Counted from the first letter of the stretch, positions 1 through 7,285 are shown. The stretch: 9,986 nucleotides of DNA from Desulfobulbaceae bacterium (GCA_003517965.1 DOZO01000022.1:27858-37843); one strand, 5' to 3'. Notes: generated from the sequence alone by a model not told the origin. Numbers and translations: made by a program.

Positions 1-159
1 GATACCCTTGACACCCTGGTGACCAAAGCCCGCATCCTGGACAAACTTGGCCATTCGGCCCAGGCTGTCGTAGCCTACAATGCGGTGCTGCTTTCCGGTT
101 ACCCGGTGCCTGAGGATCTCCAGCAGTTCATCAGAGAAAGGATTGCAACGGTAAATTAG
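1..159 (+). CDS. TPR-like protein, C-terminal end only (partial at the window start)
   Basis: Frame 1 is open from the first base to a TAG at 157-159, giving the last 52 residues of a protein whose start lies outside the window. The visible part has tetratricopeptide-repeat character: a helix pair with the spacing A-x2-L-x2-LG-x3-QAV-x2-Y followed by a short amphipathic helix ending in RERIATVN. TPR proteins are scaffolds for protein-protein contacts, and one (MshN-like) belongs to MSHA pilus loci, so a role in assembling the pilus encoded next door is plausible but inferred. The stop codon TAG is also the first bases of the structured repeat copy 1. The gene is 169 bp upstream of the secretin start and on the same strand, so co-transcription is possible. 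Family assignment is from pattern only. Confidence 0.6.
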   Translation, partial: DTLDTLVTKARILDKLGHSAQAVVAYNAVLLSGYPVPEDLQQFIRERIATVN

Positions 160-258
160 GAGCCGTTAAGAATGCACTATTCTGACTGTTAACTGTACGG
201 CTCCTTATGCCGGTTTAGCCACACGAAACGTCCAGGTTATTTCTTTACAACAGCTTAG
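157..258 (+). repeat. Structured intergenic repeat, copy 1 (upstream of the secretin gene)
   Basis: This copy shares with 2018-2178, in the same order and orientation: the 13-mer TTAGGAGCCGTTA (156-168), ACGGC-x-CCTTATGCCG (197-212), TTT-R-GCCACA (to 223), CC-W-GGTTATTT (232-242) and AAC-R-GCTTAG (249-258). A first stem is formed by GGAGCCGT (159-166) with ACGGCTCC (197-204), 8 perfect pairs. An inner hairpin AGAAT/ATTCT (169-173 with 179-183) sits inside its loop. The second half is shorter than in copy 2 by about 50 bp and its closing stem is degenerate; only GAAA (225-228) with TTTC (240-243) remains around the conserved CCAGG loop. The element begins exactly at the stop codon of the preceding gene. 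It could be a REP-like DNA element or a structured RNA; the sequence does not decide. Confidence 0.75.
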
Positions 259-284
259 CGCCACTTTGTCACATTCAAAAGAAT

Positions 285-312
285 TCAGGAGTCAGGATTC
301 AGAATACAGGAG
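285..312 (+). repeat. Degenerate 7-bp tandem repeat in the mshL leader, carrying the likely Shine-Dalgarno
   Basis: Four consecutive heptamers read TCAGGAG, TCAGGAT, TCAGAAT and ACAGGAG (285-291, 292-298, 299-305, 306-312), just after repeat copy 1. The last unit supplies AGGAG at 308-312, 16 nt before the ATG at 329. That is longer than usual for a ribosome binding site, so translation initiation of mshL may be weak or unusual. The tract would also be in frame with an upstream TTG at 266, but that extension would translate the repeat in front of a normal signal peptide, so it was not chosen as the start. Confidence 0.6.
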
Positions 313-328
313 TATAAAGACGACCATC

Positions 329-2020
329 ATGAAAAAAAGAACTCAAAGTGTCATTACCTTATTTGTCTGGGCAGCGACCTATCTGCTGTTAAACACCGCC
401 TGTGCACCTGTCGCCGACACCATGCCAACACCAGATCCAATTGCGGCACCGGCTTCAGCACCAGAAAAAAAGGCCCGGATTTTGGAAGCAGGCCAGTTGC
501 CGGTCCGTTTCCAAAAGTCGATATATATGTTGGGTGAAGCTTCTGGTCAAATGGGGACGGGGAATACCGAACTTACAATTCCGATTGGCGCCGATATTTC
601 CTCGAATACCGGCCCGGTGGCCCTGCGCGACATTATGAAACGGTTGGCCGCTCTAAAAGGCATGAACATCAGTTGGGCCAGCGATGTTGATCAGATGGCC
701 ATGGTCGATGTGGATATCCGGGCGGAAGATGATTTTTTCAAGTCACTCGACAATATCCTGCGGCAGAAGGATTATTTCCACGAGGTTCAGGGCAATACCA
801 TCGTGGTCAAGTACCGCGAAACTCGTAAATTCCACGTGGCTATGCCGTTTTTGAAATCCTCATATGCTACCGGAGTCGGTGGGGATGTGCTGGGAGGCAG
901 TGCGGCAACAAGCGGGCTGAAGGGGAATATCCAGCTTACCAGCGATAAAAACGATTTTGATATCTGGGAAAATATCAGAAAAAATATCGATCAGATGCTC
1001 GAAATATGGGAAGAAACCATTGTTACCCCTGCATCCGCCACAACAGGAACATCAACTCAGACCGGCTATCCCCAACCGCCCGCCACCGCGCCTGCCGCTG
1101 CTTCATCAACAACCAAACGCAATGTCCAGGCAGGGAAAGGCTATTACAGCATTGATAAACCCATAGGCTTAATCACCGTGACCGCACCACGACCACTCGT
1201 CGAAAAGGTTGCCGTTTACCTCGACAACCTGAAATCAGAGCTCTATCGGCAAATCTCCATCGAGGCAAAGATCGTCGAGGTTTCCCTCGATAATACCGAA
1301 AGCAGGGGCATAGACTGGACTAATTTTCTGTCCGGCAAGAAGCTTGATCTCACTCTGTTTGGCGCCCCTCCAGCAGCTCTTGCTTCCACCGCTAACGGGA
1401 TTATCTATGATCCAAATCGCGATCTGCGAGGCCGAGCGGTAAGTCAGGTTTCGCTTGGCCCCAATCCCTTCTCCCTTGCCCTGAACTTTCTCGATACCCA
1501 GGGGCATACTACCGTGCTGGCCAATCCAAAACTAAGTATTATGAACGGACAGCCAGGTCTCATCACGGCGGGTGACAGTGTCAAATATATCGACAAGGTT
1601 GAATCCAGAATTGACGGCACCACAGGTGCGGTAACCTACACCGTCACCACGGCGACCCTCATGTCCGGAATCGGCATGTCGGTGATCGGGACCATAATGG
1701 ACAATGACGAGATTATCCTCACTCTGACCCCTGTGACTTCAAAACTCGATGGAAATGTAGTTGCTTACGAAACCATTGGGGGGGATAACAAAATCGGGGT
1801 GCCCAAGATCAAGCTGCGGGAGATGAATACCACTGTTCGGATCAAGAGCGGCCAAGTGATGGTCGTAGGCGGTCTTATTGATAATGCCGAAACCACCGAC
1901 GGCAGCAACCAGGTTCCTTTCCTGGGCGATATTCCCCTGCTGGGCAAACTTTTCTCCCACTCTGCCAAATCCACCAAGAAAAGTGAGCTGGTTATCATGC
2001 TTCAGCCAAAGATTTATTAG
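329..2020 (+). CDS. mshL: MSHA-type pilus secretin, outer-membrane lipoprotein (MshL-like)
   Basis: Predicted 563-aa secretin that would form the multimeric outer-membrane ring through which a type IV (MSHA-class) pilus passes. The start ATG at 329 was chosen because it begins a signal peptide: MKKR, a hydrophobic stretch to about residue 21, then NTAC with Cys25 as probable lipidation site. The -3 Asn is atypical for a lipobox. Residues about 60-160 look like the STN/N0-type periplasmic domain. An aromatic FDIWENIRKNIDQML segment near 209-223 fits the MshL pattern. A Thr/Pro/Ala-rich linker follows (about 233-267), then the Secretin_N-like region and the C-terminal secretin domain. The domain has ANPKLSIMNGQ (398-408), GQVMVVGGL and VPFLGDIPLLGKLF (529-542), the usual secretin signature. 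Length matches MshL. It lies between two copies of a structured repeat. Which pilus subclass it serves (MshL versus another type IVb secretin) is less certain than the secretin call. Confidence 0.82.
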   Translation: MKKRTQSVITLFVWAATYLLLNTACAPVADTMPTPDPIAAPASAPEKKARILEAGQLPVRFQKSIYMLGEASGQMGTGNTELTIPIGADISSNTGPVALRDIMKRLAALKGMNISWASDVDQMAMVDVDIRAEDDFFKSLDNILRQKDYFHEVQGNTIVVKYRETRKFHVAMPFLKSSYATGVGGDVLGGSAATSGLKGNIQLTSDKNDFDIWENIRKNIDQMLEIWEETIVTPASATTGTSTQTGYPQPPATAPAAASSTTKRNVQAGKGYYSIDKPIGLITVTAPRPLVEKVAVYLDNLKSELYRQISIEAKIVEVSLDNTESRGIDWTNFLSGKKLDLTLFGAPPAALASTANGIIYDPNRDLRGRAVSQVSLGPNPFSLALNFLDTQGHTTVLANPKLSIMNGQPGLITAGDSVKYIDKVESRIDGTTGAVTYTVTTATLMSGIGMSVIGTIMDNDEIILTLTPVTSKLDGNVVAYETIGGDNKIGVPKIKLREMNTTVRIKSGQVMVVGGLIDNAETTDGSNQVPFLGDIPLLGKLFSHSAKSTKKSELVIMLQPKIY

Positions 2021-2178
2021 GAGCCGTTACAAAATAATTTATACACTTTCGCTCATCCCTTCACGGCGCCTTATGCCGTTTTGGCCACATACACCCTTCG
2101 GGTATAAGTTTCGTTTGAGCAGACAAGCTGCTCAACTCAACTATAAAATGACCTGGTTATTTTATAGCAACGGCTTAG
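2018..2178 (+). repeat. Structured intergenic repeat, copy 2 (downstream of the secretin gene), multi-hairpin
   Basis: This is the longer copy of the element at 157-258 and again starts on the TAG stop codon of the preceding gene. GGAGCCGT (2020-2027) pairs with ACGGCGCC (2063-2070) with one mismatch. The second half is closed by GCCGTT (2075-2080) with AACGGC (2169-2174). It encloses three hairpins: ACCC-TTC-GGGT (2093-2103), TTGAGCAG-5 nt-CTGCTCAA (2115-2135, 8 perfect pairs) and CTATAAAAT-GACCTGGTT-ATTTTATAG (2141-2167, 9 perfect pairs). The last loop, CCTGG followed by TT, corresponds to CCAGG-TT of copy 1. The pairing is read directly from the sequence. Function is unknown; a folded transcript or a cruciform DNA target are both possible. 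Confidence 0.75.
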
Positions 2179-2197
2179 TCCCCTACTCCCCCCTGTG

Positions 2198-2237
2198 TCA
2201 TAAAAAAAACCCGGCAAATGCCGGGTTTTTTTTATGA
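2198..2237. terminator. Rho-independent terminator, probably bidirectional
   Basis: A perfect inverted repeat has 18-nt arms (2198-2215 and 2220-2237) and an AAAT loop (2216-2219). The core is CCCGGC/GCCGGG, with eight A before and eight T after it, so either strand produces a GC hairpin followed by a U-tract. It lies between the rightward secretin block and the leftward secB gene, whose stop is 17 bp away, so it can end both convergent transcripts. Confidence 0.93.
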
Positions 2238-2253
2238 GCTGCAATTTTTAACC

Positions 2254-2730
2254 CTATTGCTGTTCTGCCGTCTCCTGCCTTTGTGAATTTTCATACAGGG
2301 CGTGAAAATTGATCGGTTCCATCAGGAAGGGGATAAACCCGCCATCCACCGAAACCTGACTGATTATCTGCCGGGTAAAAGGAAAGAGCAGGGCCGCACA
2401 TTCTACTGCCAGGACAGCAGGCAGATGCTCTTCCGGAATATTTTTCAGCAAAAATACCCCGGCATGTTCAACCTCGATGATAAACATAGTCTTCTCGGTC
2501 TGGCTGTTGGTCACTTTGGCGGTAATGGCCAGGGTAACCTCATAATGGTCTTCCGTCTCCAGCTTCCGGTTTTTCAGACCCAGATTAACATCAACTCTGG
2601 GTTCCCCTTTAGCCAGAAAAACATCGGGAGCCTCTGGATTTTCAAATGATAAATCCTTGAGATACATCTTCTGCAACCGAAAAACAGGTGGTTGCGGTGC
2701 CTGGGCGTCAGCGTTATTTTCTTCCGTCAT
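2254..2730 (-). CDS. secB: SecB protein-export chaperone
   Basis: SecB is a homotetrameric cytoplasmic chaperone that keeps preproteins unfolded and hands them to SecA for export through SecYEG. The 158-aa product shows the family from end to end: FRLQKMYLKDLSFENPEAP (17-35), EVTLAITAKV (64-73), an acidic IIEVEHAGVF strand (84-93), then ECAALLFPFTRQIISQVS (110-127) and GGFIPFLMEPINFHALY (130-146). Family members usually have CP-x2-LFPYAR and GGFPP; the Ala, Phe-Thr and inserted Ile here are modest divergences. ATG at 2730 is preferred over an in-frame upstream start at 2772 because AAGGA precedes it by about 10 nt and conservation begins after it. The gene lies 128 bp downstream of uvrA on the same strand, with its own candidate promoter, and ends at the shared terminator. 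Confidence 0.93.
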   Translation of the reverse strand: MTEENNADAQAPQPPVFRLQKMYLKDLSFENPEAPDVFLAKGEPRVDVNLGLKNRKLETEDHYEVTLAITAKVTNSQTEKTMFIIEVEHAGVFLLKNIPEEHLPAVLAVECAALLFPFTRQIISQVSVDGGFIPFLMEPINFHALYENSQRQETAEQQ

Positions 2731-2796
2731 GATGTTTAATTCCTTGTCTGAGTCTGAGTTTCTTAATGGCATTGATTAAAATCCTGCACCTCATTC

Positions 2797-2824
2797 TTTA
2801 TAATGAAATATACCGAAACTTCAA
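2797..2824 (-). promoter_or_regulatory. Candidate sigma-70 promoter for secB
   Basis: On the minus strand, TTGAAG (plus positions 2819-2824) is followed after 16 nt by TATAAA (2797-2802). This lies within the 128-bp gap between the uvrA stop and the secB start, with the -10 box about 66 nt upstream of the ATG. No terminator-like hairpin was seen after uvrA, so read-through from uvrA is also possible. Confidence 0.5.
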
Positions 2825-2858
2825 CGGGTCTTTTGCTATTTCCGACAAATCATCTAAA

Positions 2859-5690
2859 TCATCCCTCCAATATCTTCTTGAGAAATTGTCCGGTGTATGA
2901 TGCCTCGACCCTGGCTACCTTTTCGGGGGTGCCCTGGGCGACAATCTCCCCCCCTTGATCCCCACCCTCCGGGCCGAGATCGATGAGATGATCGGCAGTT
3001 TTGATCACATCGAGATTGTGTTCGATGATCACCACGGTGTTGCCGCTTGCCACCAGCCGGTTCAGCACATGGAGAAGATGCTGGATGTCGGCGGGATGAA
3101 GACCGGTGGTCGGTTCATCCATGATGTACAGGGTTTTGCCGGTGCTTCTTTTGCTCAGCTCCTTGGCCAGCTTAATCCGCTGCGCCTCGCCGCCTGAGAG
3201 TGTCACTGAGGACTGGCCCAGAGCCAGGTACGACAGCCCCACCTCCAGCAAGGTTTGCAGTTTACCCTTGATCTGGGAAATCTTGGCAAAAAAGTCCAGG
3301 GCCTCCTCCACGTTCATGGCCAGAATCTCGGCGATATTCTTGCCCCGATAGACAATATCCAGAGTGTCCGGGTTATAGCGCTTTCCACCGCAGGCCTCAC
3401 AAGTCACATAGATGTCGGGGAGAAAATGCATGGCGATCTTGATCACCCCTTCGCCTTCGCAGGCCTCGCAACGGCCTCCTTTCAGGTTGAAGCTGAAACG
3501 GCCCGGCTGATAGCCTCTGGCCCTTGCTTCAGGCAACCGGGCCAGGAGTTCACGCACCGGGGTAAGCAGACCGGTGTAGGTGGCGGGATTGGAACGAGGG
3601 GTCCGGCCAATGGGGCTCTGATCGATGTCGATCACCTTGTCGATCTGCTCCAGCCCCTCAAAGGCGCAGACCTTGCCGGTTTTCCCCTTGCCGTGGGCGA
3701 GAAAGTTTACCGCCCCATTGAACAGGGTTTCAATCACCAGCGAACTTTTCCCCGAGCCGGACACCCCGGTGACGCAGGTCATCAGACCAAGGGGGATGCG
3801 AACCTCAATCCCTTGCAGGTTGTTGGCCGTCGCCTGCCTAATGGTGATCCAGGCCTTTGCTGAGGCGGGCCGCCGTCTCTTTTTAGGAATCGGAATGGAC
3901 AGACGCCCGGAGAGATAGCCGCCGGTAATGGAGGTTTCGTGGCATAACAGCCCCGCCACCTCGCCGTTGTACACTACCTCCCCTCCGTGTACTCCGGCCC
4001 CCGGCCCCATGTCCAGCACATGATCCGCCGCCCGGATGGTGTCCTCGTCATGCTCCACCACCAGCACGGTATTGCCCAGATCACGCAGTCTGGTCAGGGT
4101 ATTGATCAGCCGCTGGTTGTCCCGCTGGTGCAGGCCGATGCTCGGCTCATCAAGGATATACAAAACCCCGGCCAGACGCGAACCGATTTGGGAGGCCAGC
4201 CTGATCCGCTGGGCCTCGCCGCCGGAAAGAGTTGCCGCCTTGCGGCTAAGGGAGATATAGCCTAAGCCCACATCATGCAGAAATGAGAGCCGATCCATAA
4301 TCTCCTTCAAGATGCGCTCAGCCACAAACAGCTCCTGCTCCGTCCAGACCAGGGAGGGCAGGGTTTGCAGGAGTCCGGCGATACTCTGATTAGTCAGGGT
4401 ATGGATATTCCAGGCGCCGATCCGCACCGCCAGAGCCTCGGGCCTGAGCCTCGCTCCATGACAGGCCGGACAGTCCTGCTCGTTCATGTACTGTTCCAGC
4501 TCTTCCTGCACCGCGCCGGAGCCGGTCTCCAGATAGCGCCGGGCCAGTTGCGGCAAAATCCCGGCAAAGGGCTTACGATGGCTGTGCAGGCTGCGAAAGC
4601 GCACATAATCAAAGACCACATTCTCCAGCCCGCTGCCGTGCAGAATAATCTCCCGAACCCGTTCTGGCAGCGCCGCAAACGGGGTGTCCAGCGAAAAGCC
4701 ATACTTGCGGGCCAGCCCGGCCATAAGCTCTTGGGTGTAAGTAGAGGGCGAGCTGTTCTGCCAGGGGAGGATGGCACCCTGGTTGAGGCTCAAGCCGGGG
4801 TTTGGCACCACCAGATCCGGGTCAAAAAACTGTTTTACCCCCAGGCCACCGCATTCCGGGCAGGCGCCCTTGGGGTTGTTGAAGGAAAAAAGCTGGGTGC
4901 TCAGTTCCGGCAGGCTCTTGCCACAGCGAACGCAGGCGGCATGTTCGCTGTACAGAATCTCCTGCCCGGCTTCCGGCAGTTGCGCCAACAAAAAACCAGC
5001 GCCCAGCTGGACGGTGGTAGCCACCGAATCAGACAGCCGTCTGGCCACCGAGGGCTTGATCACCAGCCGGTCCACCACCGCCTGAATGGTGTGACGCTTG
5101 TTTTTATCAAGCACGATCTCCTCGGCCAGCTCGCGGATCTCTCCGTCAATCCGCACCCGGACATAACCATCCCGCCGGAGTTTCTGCAGCACCGCCTGAT
5201 GCTCGCCCTTTTTCCCGTCCACTATCGGGGCCAAAAGCACGATCTTGCTCCCCTCCGCCAGAGCCATCAGGCTGGCCACCATATCCTGCACAGACTGGGG
5301 CCGAATCTCCTCGCCGCATTTCGGGCAATGAGGCCGGCCCACCCTGGCAAAAAGCAGACGCAGATGATCGTAAATCTCGGTAATGGTTCCCACCGTAGAA
5401 CGCGGATTCCGGCTGGTGGTCCGCTGCTCGATGGACACCGCCGGACTCAAGCCCTCGAGCGAATCCACCTCGGGCTTTTCCATCTGCCCCAGAAACTGGC
5501 GGGCATAGGTGGACAGCGATTCCACATAACGGCGCTGCCCCTCGGCATAAAGGGTGTCAAAGGCAAGAGAAGATTTGCCCGAACCGCTCAAGCCGGTGAA
5601 AACCACCAGCCGATTACGAGGCAGATCGACATTAATATTTTTCAGATTATGCATCCGCGCCCCACGAATGCTGATGTATTTAGGCTCCAT
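2859..5690 (-). CDS. uvrA: UvrA, excinuclease ABC subunit A
   Basis: UvrA is the dimeric ABC-type ATPase that scans DNA for bulky lesions and loads UvrB in nucleotide excision repair. The 943-aa product is full length for the family. It has two ABC modules: Walker [10 protein letters not shown] (33-41), signature LSGGEAQ (488-494) and Walker B LYILDEP (510-516) in the first; GVSGSGKSS (642-650), LSGGEAQ (831-837) and LYIMDEP (854-860) in the second. Two Cys4 zinc modules are present, C253/C256/C277/C280 and C741/C744/C764/C767. A further CPKC pair (122-125) and CPAC pair (407-410) are also visible. The start at 5690 was chosen over an in-frame TTG at 5702 because GAGG precedes the ATG by about 6 nt and the family-conserved N-terminus begins there. 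It reads divergently from the downstream signalling operon. Confidence 0.98.
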   Translation of the reverse strand: MEPKYISIRGARMHNLKNINVDLPRNRLVVFTGLSGSGKSSLAFDTLYAEGQRRYVESLSTYARQFLGQMEKPEVDSLEGLSPAVSIEQRTTSRNPRSTVGTITEIYDHLRLLFARVGRPHCPKCGEEIRPQSVQDMVASLMALAEGSKIVLLAPIVDGKKGEHQAVLQKLRRDGYVRVRIDGEIRELAEEIVLDKNKRHTIQAVVDRLVIKPSVARRLSDSVATTVQLGAGFLLAQLPEAGQEILYSEHAACVRCGKSLPELSTQLFSFNNPKGACPECGGLGVKQFFDPDLVVPNPGLSLNQGAILPWQNSSPSTYTQELMAGLARKYGFSLDTPFAALPERVREIILHGSGLENVVFDYVRFRSLHSHRKPFAGILPQLARRYLETGSGAVQEELEQYMNEQDCPACHGARLRPEALAVRIGAWNIHTLTNQSIAGLLQTLPSLVWTEQELFVAERILKEIMDRLSFLHDVGLGYISLSRKAATLSGGEAQRIRLASQIGSRLAGVLYILDEPSIGLHQRDNQRLINTLTRLRDLGNTVLVVEHDEDTIRAADHVLDMGPGAGVHGGEVVYNGEVAGLLCHETSITGGYLSGRLSIPIPKKRRRPASAKAWITIRQATANNLQGIEVRIPLGLMTCVTGVSGSGKSSLVIETLFNGAVNFLAHGKGKTGKVCAFEGLEQIDKVIDIDQSPIGRTPRSNPATYTGLLTPVRELLARLPEARARGYQPGRFSFNLKGGRCEACEGEGVIKIAMHFLPDIYVTCEACGGKRYNPDTLDIVYRGKNIAEILAMNVEEALDFFAKISQIKGKLQTLLEVGLSYLALGQSSVTLSGGEAQRIKLAKELSKRSTGKTLYIMDEPTTGLHPADIQHLLHVLNRLVASGNTVVIIEHNLDVIKTADHLIDLGPEGGDQGGEIVAQGTPEKVARVEASYTGQFLKKILEG

Positions 5691-5748
5691 GTAGATCCTC
5701 AATGTAAAAGTCCATATTAACAGCCCCCACTTTAGTGTCTCTCAAGAG

Positions 5749-5760
5749 CACTGTACAGTG
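5749..5760. promoter_or_regulatory. 12-bp perfect palindrome upstream of uvrA, possible operator
   Basis: CACTGTACAGTG is a perfect dyad 58 bp before the uvrA ATG. On the minus strand it lies just upstream of a weak promoter-like pair (TTGAGA, 20 nt, TAATAT). UvrA is often SOS-controlled, and the half-site CTGT/ACAG recalls the Escherichia coli LexA half-site. However, the two halves abut here instead of being 8 nt apart, so it is not a canonical LexA box. Role as an operator is conjecture. Confidence 0.3.
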
Positions 5761-5832
5761 AAAAATCCGGGCACCTCTCGCTCACGCGCATATAGATGAG
5801 CCGGGAGTCTTTCAGCAAAGATCGGCGAACTT

Positions 5833-5876
5833 TTGCCTTTCCTGATCAGCGGCGAATATAATCCTGCGAATATAAT
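5833..5876 (+). promoter_or_regulatory. Candidate promoter for the plus-strand signalling operon, with duplicated -10 box
   Basis: TTGCCT (5833-5838) lies 18 nt before a perfect TATAAT (5857-5862). A second TATAAT (5871-5876) is created by a tandem duplication and has no good -35 of its own. Either would give a leader of roughly 85-105 nt before the ATG at 5969. It faces the three-gene set to the right. Confidence 0.55.
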
Positions 5877-5879
5877 CCT
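5852..5879 (+). repeat. Exact 14-bp tandem duplication containing TATAAT
   Basis: GCGAATATAATCCT occurs twice back to back (5852-5865 and 5866-5879) with no mismatch. It duplicates a perfect -10 element within the uvrA/signalling-operon divergent region, which suggests a recent slippage event or a maintained dual promoter. Confidence 0.85.
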
Positions 5880-5912
5880 TGCTTCTGGAGATCCCCTGCC
5901 CTTACACTGAAA

Positions 5913-5948
5913 AAGAACATACTGCCAAGGTTCGGCAAGTCCGTTCTT
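5913..5948 (+). other. Leader hairpin just upstream of the ribosome binding site
   Basis: AAGAAC (5913-5918) can pair with GTTCTT (5943-5948), and within it TGCC (5923-5926) with GGCA (5934-5937) around a 7-nt loop, leaving an internal loop of 4 and 5 nt. It ends three bases before the AAAGGG Shine-Dalgarno (5952-5957) of the next gene. Effect on translation is possible but unproven; short stems of this kind can arise by chance. Confidence 0.3.
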
Positions 5949-5968
5949 GAGAAAGGGAAACAAACATT

Positions 5969-7267
5969 ATGGTGCAAGAAAATATCTTTTCGCTGCTGGA
6001 GCGCAATGGTCCTTTTGCCACCGGAGACAGGCCACCGAGCCTGGCCTCGTTTCCCCCTGAGGCGCGGCTCTTTGCCAGGGGATTGGCTGAGGCTGGCATG
6101 ACCACCCGTTATCGAATCCTGCGCAACCAGATTTTCGAGTTTCTTGATGTCCGCTCCTTTGCCGGGATACAGGCGATCATCAATGACCCAGCCAGGCGCA
6201 AGCTGGCCAACGAGCGGGCCTACCGGCTGCTGGGCAACATGTTCGGCATTGAGGGCAACGCCCGGGAGGTAATCCTGCGGGTCAATACCTATTCCCGAAC
6301 CGCCGATGGGGTGATCAACTATCTCAAGGCCAAGGTGCTGGCCAATTATGCCTCCTATATCGAGATGACCAACGAAATTGACTCCTGCAAGAGTCCGGTG
6401 GATCTGCTGCTCATCCTCTTTGACGACCGCTACCATAAAAAGGCGCGCTTTGAGGCCAAGCGCAAGCTCATTCTCATGAATCTGGCCGGCTCCATTGATC
6501 AGCGGGAAAGAGAAACCGAGGTGGAGGCCAAGTTCGGCCAGTTTCTCGACTTTTTAAACGAATACGTCTGGAGCAAGAAAAGCAGGATCGGCGAGCTGGA
6601 GATTGTCTACCTATTAAGCGATCACGATCCGGACACCTACGCCTGCACCAGGGTGGAGGTCATCAACCGGGAACAGGCTCGCGCCATAAAAAGAAAAGCC
6701 AACCAGAAGCTCACCCTGATCAAACGCCGACGCTTTCAGGCCAATGGGTTTGAGGTGCCGATCTATGTCTCCATCCGCAAAAAACAATCCGAGGCCAAGG
6801 TGCTGAAGCTGTTGCGCAAGGGCGAGGAAAATCCGGCCGTAGCGGTGGATGACGAGCTGGGCCTTATGGGGGTGGTTGATTCGGTAGCCGAGGTCAAGGC
6901 CTTTCAGCGGCACCTGACCAAGAGCGCCACCCGGGCCGGCTCCCTGATGACCCTGGAGGAGGTGACTGATACCCTTTCCGGAGGCGGACATAATAGCGGA
7001 AACATCGGCAGCTCTGCCAAGACCAGGATGTTAAAGTTTTTTGCCCGCATGGGGGGAATGCGGGTAGAGTTTATCGTGCACACCAACTACTCATACCTCA
7101 ATTATATCTATGAACGGGAGGTGTCCCACGACGAATATGAGGTAAAGCGGATCTTCGATTCTGGCGTAGCAGAAATGCTTTTTCCGCAGGATATTTACGA
7201 GATTGATATTGCCGAGAAAAAAGAAGCCGTGATCCGCTGGTTCAGGAAAAGGATTGAGGAATTTTGA
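5969..7267 (+). CDS. Uncharacterised 432-aa protein with a divergent RelA/SpoT-like domain
   Basis: I do not recognise this as a named family. Residues 1-230 are mostly helical, charged and soluble, with no signal peptide or membrane segment. The C-terminal part (about 265-400) carries, in the right order, positions expected of a RelA/SpoT alarmone synthetase fold. IRKKQSEAKVLKLLRKG (269-285) fits the G-R-x-K...KL-x-RRG helix. DDELGLMGVV (294-303) fits D-[IL]-x-G-[IV]-R-V, with Met for the Arg. VEFIVHT (366-372) fits VEVQIRT, with Glu367 kept and Gln and Arg replaced. SHDEY (386-390) fits the H-x2-Y motif that follows. The usual K-x-NGY-x-S-x-H segment is replaced by a Gly/Ser-rich loop (337-349). 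That suggests altered or lost (p)ppGpp synthesis. The start ATG has AAAGGG 11 nt upstream. The substrate-binding protein gene follows after 18 bp. CDS certain; fold inferred. Confidence 0.85.
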   Translation: MVQENIFSLLERNGPFATGDRPPSLASFPPEARLFARGLAEAGMTTRYRILRNQIFEFLDVRSFAGIQAIINDPARRKLANERAYRLLGNMFGIEGNAREVILRVNTYSRTADGVINYLKAKVLANYASYIEMTNEIDSCKSPVDLLLILFDDRYHKKARFEAKRKLILMNLAGSIDQRERETEVEAKFGQFLDFLNEYVWSKKSRIGELEIVYLLSDHDPDTYACTRVEVINREQARAIKRKANQKLTLIKRRRFQANGFEVPIYVSIRKKQSEAKVLKLLRKGEENPAVAVDDELGLMGVVDSVAEVKAFQRHLTKSATRAGSLMTLEEVTDTLSGGGHNSGNIGSSAKTRMLKFFARMGGMRVEFIVHTNYSYLNYIYEREVSHDEYEVKRIFDSGVAEMLFPQDIYEIDIAEKKEAVIRWFRKRIEEF

Positions 7268-7285
7268 CTTCAGCTGGAGAATATT

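Noticed and set aside
157..272. Known riboswitch, for example a c-di-GMP class, ahead of the pilus gene
   Set aside because: I could not find the conserved core of a riboswitch class I know, and the second copy lies downstream of the gene before a terminator, which does not fit cis control of mshL alone.
2075..2174. tRNA-like cloverleaf in repeat copy 2
   Set aside because: Three hairpins are closed by one stem, but that stem has only 6 pairs, there is no T-loop GTTCRA motif, and the arm and loop sizes do not fit a tRNA.
157..2178. Integron attC sites (gene cassette) as explanation of the repeat pair around mshL
   Set aside because: Neither strand shows the RYYYAAC and GTTRRRY core boxes at the element ends, and no integrase gene is visible.
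1878..2237. Plus-strand open frame overlapping the mshL end, repeat copy 2 and the terminator
   Set aside because: It starts inside mshL in another frame and reads through the structured repeat and terminator; no domain is visible.
4365..5720. Long plus-strand open frame (451 codons) opposite uvrA
   Set aside because: It is antisense to a full-length, motif-complete uvrA; its product is rich in His, Gln, Arg and Pro without domain motifs, as expected for a shadow frame in GC-rich DNA.
5749..5760. Canonical Escherichia coli-type LexA box
   Set aside because: The CTGT and ACAG half-sites are directly adjacent instead of being separated by 8 nt.
5846..6436. Minus-strand open frame overlapping the start of the RelA/SpoT-like gene
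   Set aside because: It overlaps the clearly coding plus-strand gene and its promoter region, has no visible ribosome binding site and shows no recognisable domain.
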